Assembly: GCA_932521035.1 (NCBI GenBank)
Contig: OW051496.1
Span: 1,798,001 to 1,862,000 of the forward strand
Source: Oscheius dolichura
Taxonomy: Eukaryota > Nematoda > Chromadorea > Rhabditida > Rhabditidae
Reading direction: 5' to 3'
Length of the DNA stretch: 64,000 nt
Shown: piece after piece, positions 55,915-64,000 of the stretch
How positions within the stretch are numbered: the first letter of the stretch is position 1
Layout: every line of letters begins with the position of its first letter
Made by a program: the position numbers and the translations under genes
The notes under the pieces: generated by a model
Database searches by the model: none
What the model saw: only the letters and a program-made list of their open reading frames with translations
Told to the model about the DNA's origin: nothing

Positions 55915-58011
55915 TTATCCAGGATGAAGGGGCTGATCCCGGTTAGGGCCTTGGTAGTACATTCCCTATAATTTCAGTGTGTAAGTAAACACGCTCCAGT
56001 GATAATTTCCCTACCTTATTGTCCCAATAGCCTTTATCCATCATTGTCGGGCCGCGGAATTTCTCGTCTTCTTGTTTTTCGGGCTCATTTCCAACAAGAC
56101 TGAAATGCAAGTATGGGAAATCAAAATTGAAAAGAAAGAAGCTAGTGGAAGTATTTGTGGTTTCGGTAAAACAAAATACAATCAGTTTTTCTTCGCTTCG
56201 GGAATAATTTATTTTTTTTCCGGTTATTTTTCTACTTATTCAACTGGCCTCTAACTTTCTAAAAATATTTCAATACAACATTCCTCTATCAAAAATTACA
56301 AAAAGAACCACTACGAGGAAAACCCATTGAAATATCAGCAATATACCCAAATTTTGAATAAAAACGGTAAAAATTTAGAAAAATACTGATTTTCGACGAA
56401 AACAATGTTGTTTTCTGTTTTAGGGAATACTTATATTTGATTAGAAATTAGAAAATCTACTGATTCCATTCGTTTTTCTACCAAACTCACGTATTGAAGC
56501 CTTCTTTTACAGAATCCGTGGCTTTACAGGCCATATCCTTGCACTTTTCCATCATTCCTTTCTGAAAACGGGGGAAGTTTATAGCGAATAAAGGGGAAAA
56601 ATATGGAAAAGTCGAACTTTTCATAGAGAGACCAGCCAAATTCTACTTGTTATGGAAATGTTTCAAACGGGACTTTTATTGCTGCTGTGGAGCATTATTT
56701 TTACTCTTCACATCGTACAACCATTACTAGGGTGGGGGGTAAGTTTTTTCAATGACCTCATAACTTTTAATAGAAACGGTTTTACAGTGCATATGAGCAC
56801 TTCCTAGATAGATCTCCGAGTGGCCGATTCAGCGAAGCAAACCAAAAAAAAGCTTCCATGTAATTGCGAAATTTGCCGCTCATTTCAAAAAAAGTGAGTT
56901 GTATCGTTTTCGATGGCTCATACGCACTGAAGGAGGGTTCGCCATCCGGCCACGTTTTGGAAAATGGAGGTTTTCACAGAAAATAAAAGTTTGATATATG
57001 CTTTTGATCAGCTCTTTGAGCCCTATCTAACGGCACTTTCCGTTTTTTCAGAAGTGGCCGGGGGCCATCGAAAACGGTACAACTCACTTTTTTTAAAATG
57101 AGCGGCAAATTTCGCAATTACATGGAATCTTTTTTTGGTTTGCTTCGCTGAATCGGCCACTCGGAGATCTATCTAGGAAGTGCTCATATGCACTGTAAAA
57201 CCGTTTCTATTAAAACTCCATCCCACTACCAGCCCGCTGCCTCCACCCCTTTTTCGAACCAGTGTTACCAATGCTCTCTAGGGTATCCTCGGACTTGTAA
57301 TAGTCTCTGTTTTTGGTTATAAATCCTTAGTAAAGTAATACTCGCCTCTACCATCTAATAATCGGGTGTCTTACTCCCCCAAAGTGTGAGACAAACTGGT
57401 TTATAAATCTAAAGAGGGCCAAAATCGACCATTTTTTGCTTCTATAGTTCTTTTCTAAAAAAATAAGGATACAGAAATTTGCCTCCGTTCGAGACCATTC
57501 GGGATCGGAGGACAAAATCGCAAAATTTGCCTGATTTTCAAGAAAACCCTGATTACTGCTTCCCTATTTTTTTGGAAAAGAACTATAGAACCGTCAGCGA
57601 TCAATAAATAAAGAGAAAAAGTCTAACTGTGGCGCTTATCGCTGTGGGTATGGAAAAAAATGAAAGAAAACAAGCAATTGAAGGAAGAATAAGGTGATTT
57701 TGCCTTTACCGACCTCGAATTTCAATAATTAGTGAAAAGTTTCAACTGGGATGTTTATAGAGGACGCGAAGAATTAGTTTTATTCATATAGCGCTATACT
57801 GTCGAAAAATAAGCACATTTCCCAAAAAATTCTAGTTAAATAGGCAAAAACGCCCCCAAAAAGAGTAAAAGCCACAGTTAGGACAACTAGACACCCAAAC
57901 TGATATTTCTGCTCAATTTACTGACCATATCATCTAAAAATTGCATAAAATTAGTTATAAAATAAGGTGAACACGTCTAAAAGGGTAACTTACATCGTTA
58001 TTGTCAGCCAT
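55915..58011 (-). CDS. Small hydrophilic protein, paralogue 2
   Basis: Start at 58011 (MADNND), a long first intron of about 1.4 kb, then GMMEKCKDMACKATDSVKEG, SLVGNEPEKQEDEKFRGPTM, MDKGYWDNK and the last exon GMYYQGPNRDQPLHPG ending at 55915. Same exon plan and same ends as the gene at 52.7-53.8 kb, so a tandem duplicate. The first helix carries Lys/Asp/Ala and two cysteines. The intron is enlarged by a fold-back element at 56765-57220. Cytosolic, function unknown. Confidence 0.68.
56765..57225. repeat. Fold-back element in the intron of paralogue 2
   Basis: Left arm about 56765-56930 (TAGAAACGGTTTTACAGTGC...CTTCCTAGATAGATCTCCGA...CGTTTTCGATGG) pairs with right arm about 57065-57220 (CCATCGAAAACG...CGGAGATCTATCTAGGAAG...GCACTGTAAAACCG). 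Arms near 160 bp are about 95% complementary; the loop is about 135 bp. No coding. Confidence 0.8.
57436..57597. repeat. Short inverted repeat pair
   Basis: CTTCTATAGTTCTTTTCTAA with AAAAAATAAGG, and its near-inverse CCCTATTTTTTTGGAAAAGA with ACTATAGAACC, separated by about 100 bp. Probably a small MITE; ends not resolved. Confidence 0.55.
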
Positions 58012-58080
58012 ATTTTCTTTTTAGAGAATAAAATAGAGAAATTTGGTAGTTATTCGTCTGGTAGAGAGTGTTTACCCCCC

Positions 58081-58093
58081 TTCCTTTTATACC
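58081..58093 (-). promoter_or_regulatory. TATA box of paralogue 2
   Basis: The minus strand reads GGGGTATAAAAGGAAGG about 75 bp upstream of the ATG at 58011. TATAAAAG is a consensus TATA box at a plausible distance. Confidence 0.6.
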
Positions 58094-58660
58094 CCTTCCC
58101 TTGTTTTTCTCTAGCCTCTCTCAGTCTTTTCCTCTTCTCTCCCCGTTGTTTACCAGACATTTTTCGAATTGGGACAGAGATCACGTGGCCCGAGCATGAA
58201 TGTAAATAACCCGGTCGCGTTGGTATTGGGAAAGCCCTCGATGTGTTTTTGAGGCGGCCTCGTCAGCCGAAATGTTCTTTCGCTCCCTTTCCCCGTAAAC
58301 ACAGCTGGACCGGCGGAGTGGTAAACATATTTGAACGCCGGGGCCAAGCGGTAGGGAGAATACTTAGGGAAGGGGCGAGGGGGCAAAAGATCAAGGGACC
58401 GGGGAGGGAATTTCTAGCTAAACTTTTCGGATTTAAAGGGAAAAGGTTTCATGTGGTACTGAAATAATTCTCACGGTTTTTGTGTTTCCTTCTGAACCAG
58501 TATTTTGAGTGTCTCTTGTAATTTCAACATGTTTTATTGTTGTGCCCTGTTCGCTACACGAATAGGACCTGATTTTTACATTTCGGGACAAAATTAATTG
58601 CGTAAACTAGTAGAAAATGGTTTCCGGAGACTTCTTATTTGGTGCAACGAGTCAAACAAT

Positions 58661-61600
58661 TTATTGGGTGTTATGCTCATGACAAAGACGGTCAGCAAAG
58701 TGTTGAGGAATAATCGCAGCGGGCATTCCCCACCATGTATAAGGAAGATCTGGTCCATCTCGCCACCGTTCTCCATCGAATATTTCAACTCGACTCAAGC
58801 CTGGCAATTTTCCTTCTTGACGTCCTCCAATTGCATAGATTTCATTGTCAAGGACTATTCCAGCGAAGTGACAGGAAGGATGTTTCATTGGTGGCAACGG
58901 TTCCCATTCAGCATTTGGTTGTTGAAGGTCTAGCTCCCAGACGGTGTTGAAGATTTCACTTCCAGCACCTCCGATTAGAATGAGTTTATTTCTATAAGTG
59001 ACGAGAGAATGACCGCCACTATAAGTCGGCATATTGGGAAATTCAACCCAACAACCATCTTCCAGATTAAAACATTCACTTGCTTTTGTGGTGGTCTTCT
59101 CAGTATCCCATCCACCAGAAATAATTATTTTATGATTCCATAATGCTGTAGCAGCCGAAGATCTAACAGTTTTCATTTCCCTAAAAGTTTCTGATAAGTT
59201 TCAAGATTTCATTGAACACAGGGAACGTGTTACCAAGAAGAAAGTACTGGTACGAAAGGATAGAACTTTTTCGGGAAGGAAAAGAAGAGGCAAAGAGTAC
59301 TTACGGCAACTGTGCCCATTTATCCTCCTTCGGATCATATCGTTCCACACTTTTTAGGGGTTCACCATTTTCATTCCATCCTCCAAACACCCAAATGTAT
59401 CCATTCCATTCCAAACAGCTATTTGTATTATACCTCCGCCCTTCATTCATATCAGCCAGTCGTATCCATTTCATATTTTTGTCCAATTTATACAAAGCTT
59501 CAGAATTATCCCAACCACCGAATAGATAGATTTCCCCGTTGAGATAGACTGCTCCACTGCTAAAATTCTCATAAGGTAGCTTGAATTGTAATTCTATCCA
59601 TTCTGATCTGTCAGCGCTCAATACTGCCATAGCATCAAATATTTCCCCATCTCTCCATCCTCCCGCGATCAATATCTGAATCTGGGTTGTTCAGCCAACA
59701 ACGAAACTCACCGTTTTCCGTTCTTTTTCTCTTGAAACACTTCCTACTTTTTCCTCCAAAGTATTAAAAACGTTTGCTACTTCGTTTCGATTAACTGAAA
59801 GAACTGCGAATTGGGAATTAGTTGGTCAAGAATTAGTCAAAAAAGTGGAAACCTCAAAAAATAATACAGCATCAAACTAACCAGTTACCGTGACTTCCTC
59901 CGTTCTTTCTTGTAAATTCCCGACATTTTTATCCGCACGCTGATTTACTTATTAATTATAGAGGACGGCTCACCGGTTTCGGGTATATTTGTCTTGAAAA
60001 GCTTTCTTTTTTACGTCCCAAAGAAGTAAAATGAGCTATTCGCTTTGCTACTGTATTTTGAATAGGATCAGCTGAAAGAACTGCCATTTGGGAATTGCTT
60101 GGGCAAGAATTACAGGCAAAAAATTGTAGCCCACTTGCAGGACAGAATACAACATCAAACTAACCAGTTAACGTGACTATCTCCGTTCTTTCTTGTAAAT
60201 TACCGACATTTCTATCCATATCCTGATTTACTTATTAATAAAAGGAAAATTGAAGCTCACTATTTTTGGTGTCATTTCTCTTGAAATAGTTCCCACTCGT
60301 TCCAATGAATTAAGATCAGGCGCCTCCTCTGCTACCGTATTTGGAATAAGATTGGCTGAAAGAACCGCGAATCCGCAAAAGTTTTGATCATCGACATGAG
60401 TCCAACCAAGCTGTTATTGTTATTTAGGCCATTCTGATGGCAATCACTTGTTCTCGACTTCGAAAATAGACCATTTACCCTCTTTCAGATATCGAAAGCC
60501 ATTTTGCAATATGGCGCACGTCTCTTCGCCACTCCCCCATGTTGAAAGCGTCATAACTCGCGTAAAACCGCATGGAACCTCTATTTTTGACTTGTTCGTA
60601 ATCAGCGTCAAAAACTGAGTCGAGTGTGCCTATTTCCAGCCCTTAACCGACAATTTTGCCTCCAACTTTTCGTGACTTTGTTCGTGAGTTCGCGACGTAC
60701 CAGAAATGATTTGCTAAAACGAAATAGCCCTGTCGCGAAGCGAAGCTACGGGGCATAATTGCGAATTAGTTGGTCAAGAATTGGTCAAAAAAGTGGAAAC
60801 CTCAAAAAATATTACATCATCAAACTAACCAGTTAACGTGACTGCCTCCATACTTTCTTGTAGCTCACTGACATTTACATCCGTGGCCTGATTTATTTAT
60901 TAATTAAAGGAGATCTGAATGTCTCACTCACTGTGTTCGATCCCATTTGCTGTCCTGAGAGACGTTGTCCAAAAATATCAATAATTTCTTTTACTGTCAG
61001 CCTATCGGATGAGTTTGCTTGCCAACATCTAAAGGAAACTTATAGAAAGATAAGAAGTTGTGATCCCTTCGTATTAATGTTGCCATGTCCTTGTCCATTT
61101 TATCTATTTCTATTCTGGGACGGGCGCCCTCGAGAATTTTGTTCGCAAGAGTATAGTGTGCCACGTTTCCCAACTCGTTATATGGTATCCTACAATAAAT
61201 GGTTTGAAAGTGTGGAATTCTTACTTTTTATGGAATATTTCCCAAACAGTTATTGCTAACGAATAGACATCAGAAGATGTGCTGCATTTCCCCCGTATTA
61301 CCTCGGGTGCCATATATCGGGTTGTCCCAGCTCTGAATAGAATTTGTTAGTATCCAGGGGTAAAATAAAAATGGGAGAGAGCATGGGGAAAGAAGAGAAG
61401 AAGAAAAGTAAACCTACCCTGCCGTTGTACTGCGATCAACATCCCTGGCTATTCCAAAGTCGACTAATTTTAGCTGAACAGCAGTCACCAAAATACTGAA
61501 TCCCAACGGAGTTTTCAAACGCATTCCCCTACTTTTCTGGCTTGATATCCCGATGAATAATTCCATTTCTATGCAGAAATTGCAAACCACGGGCAATTTG

Positions 61601-62289
61601 CTCTATCCAAATACAAATTTCCCTCAAATTGTAGCTTTTCTCCTTGTTGTAAATGACTAAAACTTGGAATAATCTCTCCCAAAAAGTATCAAACCATCAT
61701 GAAGGCTTCCATCTTTCACGTATTCCATCACATAGCCCGAATAGATTGTTTTATCAACTCCGTCGACAAGTATTCCGTATAATTGGATGATATTTGGGTG
61801 CCTGTGCTGGAATTTCAGATATTTCTTTTGAATAAAAACTATAAATGATCTCGGGAATAAGAGGGAGAGGAGGGTTTTTCGAAAATAGTAAAACGAGGGA
61901 ATCGCAGTCCGCCTCGATCCCTAGCGAGAAGTCAAATTGAGGTATCTGGGAAGCCCAGGTATAGGTGAGAAATACCTTATATAGAATTTCTATCTCCTTT
62001 TTGTACTTCTCGAGGGATTGTTCATGTGACCCAATAAACTGTTTTACCGCAATTTGTCTAAAGAAAAGCTTCTCCTCTTTCTAGAACTTACCCAAAATCC
62101 TCAAGTTTCCCTACAGAAACCATTCCCCCACCGCCACGTTTTATATTTTTTATACTCACAACATCGTCTACGGTATAAAACGGAATTTCTTCAATAACAA
62201 TAAATTTTAACTAAATGAATAGTTACCGGGTAGCATTGCTCGTCTGCTTGGTGGAGAAAGTCGATAGGAAAAGGCACTTTAATCTCTAA
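58661..62289 (-). CDS. Kinase-Kelch fusion protein
   Basis: Reading the minus strand: VPFPIDFLHQADEQCYP, EIPFYTVDDVVSIKNIKRGG (loop RGGGGMVSVG), AVKQFIGSHEQSLEKYKKEI, HRHPNIIQLYGIL, IARGLQFLHRNGIIHRDIKP, VDFGIARDVDRSTTAG, TTRYMAPEVIRG, WEIFH and CWQANSSDRLTVKEIIDIFG: all protein kinase subdomains, with HRD, DFG and APE. Several short, possibly repetitive exons with Val/Glu-rich content lie between 59.7 and 60.95 kb. Then the Kelch propeller in exons about 59299-59675 and 58661-59180 (IAGGWRD, IYLFGGWD, IWVFGGWN, IIISGGWD, LILIGGAG, YAIGGRQ), ending FADRLCHEHNTQ. The kinase start was not found; no MGxVLSS exon is visible, so the 5' exon may be missing or different. Its kinase is more diverged from the other two. 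Confidence 0.65.
59680..60950 (-). other. Linker region of the 58.7-62.3 kb gene, with internal duplication
   Basis: Three similar blocks (about 59770-59960, 60040-60240 and 60745-60900) share CTAACCAGTTAACGTGACT, CTTTCTTGTAA and ACTGATTTATTTATTAATTA-like sequence, spaced 250-700 bp apart. On the minus strand they would be short exons with VTVTG/NxxQERTEEV-like peptides, probably a repeated coiled-coil linker. Parts at about 60430-60740 look like inserted repeat sequence, with AATCAGCGTCAAAAACTGA also found at 9937. Confidence 0.4.
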
Positions 62290-63094
62290 AAGGGAAGAGA
62301 TAACGGAGCACCTCCCATTCCCCCCTCGCACTAGGGAAAAAAATGAAAGGCGAGAGAGGAGTTTCTCATCAAAACTTCTATTATATACAATCATTATTAT
62401 GGGTTTTGGTTGTCCTCGTGTCGCAAAGTTTCGATTTTATTATACTTTGAAAAAGTGGAACATGGAGGTGTCGTATCTGGGGCTGATGACGAGTTTGTGC
62501 TATTCCGAGGGGAAAGGGCAACACGAGTAAATCTCCTTCTTTTCTTTTATTTATTGAAACGTAACTCGGTGAACTGTCCACTCATTCATAGCCTCCCAAA
62601 CTGAAAAAAAAGATCAGTTCCTTTAGAATTTCAATGGTTTTTGCCTTTCTCGCTGTGCCGGGATGTGCCGGGCCCTGGTTTTTCCCGTTGTCAACCCTAT
62701 TAGAACCTCCTTGATTCTTCAAGATAGTGCTTCAATTTGTAAAAATGGTCGAGAGATGAGAAAGCTGGAATTGTAAATACGGCGACAAGAACTTCATCGA
62801 CGGGCTGAACGTACGTGGAGCCGAACTTTCCAGCTAACAAGGGAACGTTTTCAATAAGCGATGCGATCTGGCTAAACGAAGTACACCATTCGATAGAGAA
62901 TCAAAAGTTATACAGGGACCAGGTGTCAGGAAGTGCCCTTGTAAAGGCCTGGATTTTCCACTGAAATGTTTTCATTGCACTGAAATAGCTCCCATGGTCT
63001 TTGTGTTTACTTCTGCGATTTTAATTTTCTCCTGTGATTTCGTCCGGGGGTTCTAGTCCCGGAGACAATGAGTCACACAATAATTTATTGGGTG
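62290..63094. other. Gap without a supported gene
   Basis: About 0.8 kb. It may contain the unidentified 5' exon of the 62.3-kb kinase gene and the 3' flank of the 63.1-kb Kelch gene. Short frames present do not resemble kinase N-termini. Confidence 0.4.
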
Positions 63095-64000
63095 TTATGC
63101 TCTATGATGACAAAGATGATCAGCAAAATGTTGGGGAATAATCACAGCGACTATATTTATCCACGAGTTGGGAAGAGATGGCCCCTCTCTCCAGCGTTCT
63201 CCATCGAATATTTCAACTCGGCTTAAAAGTTGATTTGTATCTATTCCACCAATTGCATAGACGTCTTTCTCAAGAACTATTCCAGCAAAAAAAGAGGATC
63301 CATATTTCATTGAGGGCAATTGTTTCCACCCTGCATTTGATTGCTGAGGATCTAGCTCCCAGACGGAGTTGAATAGTTCACTTCCAGCATGCCCTCCCAT
63401 TAGAATGAGCTTATTTCTATACGAAACGAGGGTGTGACCACAACACCATGTTGGTACACCAGGTAAAAGAATCCAACGCTCATTTTGTGAATCAAAACAT
63501 TCAACTCCATTTGTGAGGACACCACCATTAGCAACTCCACCGCAAATATATATTTTATCTTTCCAACCTGTGGCAGCTGCTTGTTGTCGGGAGCATTGCA
63601 TGTCTCTGAACCCAATTAAAGTTGGATACTACGTAAGCTAGCTGAATAATTCCATCAGAAAGAGCCAGATAATCTATCACTCTCCAGGTACCAGGAAAAA
63701 GGATGCAATATAAGCTTACGGCATTAGTGTCCATTTATTCTCCTTCGGATCATACCGTTCCACACTTTTTAGGGTTTCCTTATTTTCACTCTCTCCTCCA
63801 AATACCCAAATGCATCCATTCATTTTTAAAGAACTATATTTTATTGATGAGCGCCCAACATTCATATCAGCCAGTCGTATCCATTTCATATTTTTGTCCA
63901 ATTTATACAAAACTTTAGGATTATGTTGCCCACCGAACATATATACAGCTCCATTCAGAAAGACCGCTCCACCGCCGCCAATATACGGCAGTTTAAGTTG
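63095..64000 (-). CDS. Kelch propeller protein, 3' part (continues beyond window)
   Basis: Exons about 63095-63603 and 63718-64000 (open at the right edge) carry Kelch blades VYMFGGQH, IWVFGGES, IYICGGVA, LILMGGHA and YAIGGID and the conserved SVERYDPKENKW. The end reads FADHLCHHRA and TAG. The intron junction MP|DM is at the family position (here the following exon starts DMQCSRQ). The upstream exons lie outside the window, so whether a kinase is attached cannot be seen. It is most like the 58.7-kb Kelch part, so a tandem copy. Confidence 0.75.

Overview
The window looks like nematode nuclear DNA. The evidence is the very short introns (mostly 37-50 bp, GT...TTTCAG/TTTTAG), a Gly-X-Y cuticle-type collagen, an insulin/EGF-receptor-like L-domain membrane protein, an ENY2 homologue whose first exon begins at a TTTCAG acceptor (a possible spliced-leader site), and large lineage-specific gene families. 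I name no species. Exon models were made by eye from splice consensus and frame continuity; many junctions are approximate.

Layout. 1-0.5 kb: 3' end of a collagen gene (+). 2.06-5.46 kb: L-domain receptor (+), nine exons in one frame, with palindromic repeat insertions in several introns. 5.5-7.0 kb: repeats, including tRNA-like (SINE-like) units. 7.0-9.7 kb (-) and 10.4-11.5 kb (+): two Kelch-repeat genes. 11.8-12.2 kb (-): a vWA-domain fragment. 13.05-23.6 kb (-): a Helitron whose Rep/PIF1-helicase gene appears spliced in frame to two macro domains and a ubiquitin-protease-like tail; a CTAG terminus lies about 290 bp past the stop. 24.7-27.1 kb (-): an envelope-glycoprotein-like gene with an in-frame TGA between its membrane anchor and an open cytoplasmic tail. 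28.6-30.6 kb (-): a secreted saposin-B-like protein. 31.5-33.0 kb (-): an unrecognised gene. 33.3-36.3 kb: an 880-bp direct repeat pair. 36.3-44.4 kb (-): tandem kinase-Kelch units that read as one kinase-Kelch-kinase-Kelch frame; a 3.3-kb intron holds perfect 240-bp inverted repeats and, on the opposite strand, a macro-domain/glycoprotein-like remnant. 45.4-45.8 kb: a kinase fragment. 46.9-49.6 kb (-): a broken RTE-like retrotransposon. 49.8-50.3 kb: a small cysteine-containing gene. 51.3-51.8 kb (-): ENY2. 52.7-53.8 and 55.9-58.0 kb (-): two paralogous small soluble proteins. 58.7-62.3 kb (-): another kinase-Kelch gene. 63.1-64.0 kb (-): a further Kelch gene running off the right edge.

Two systems stand out. 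The first is the Helitron, which seems to have acquired ADP-ribose-binding macro domains and a deubiquitinase-like domain on its replicase, with an envelope-type fusogen as its nearest upstream neighbour. The second is the family of probably N-myristoylated kinase-Kelch proteins expanding in tandem. The rest is dense with fold-back elements and MITEs, several with readable target-site duplications.
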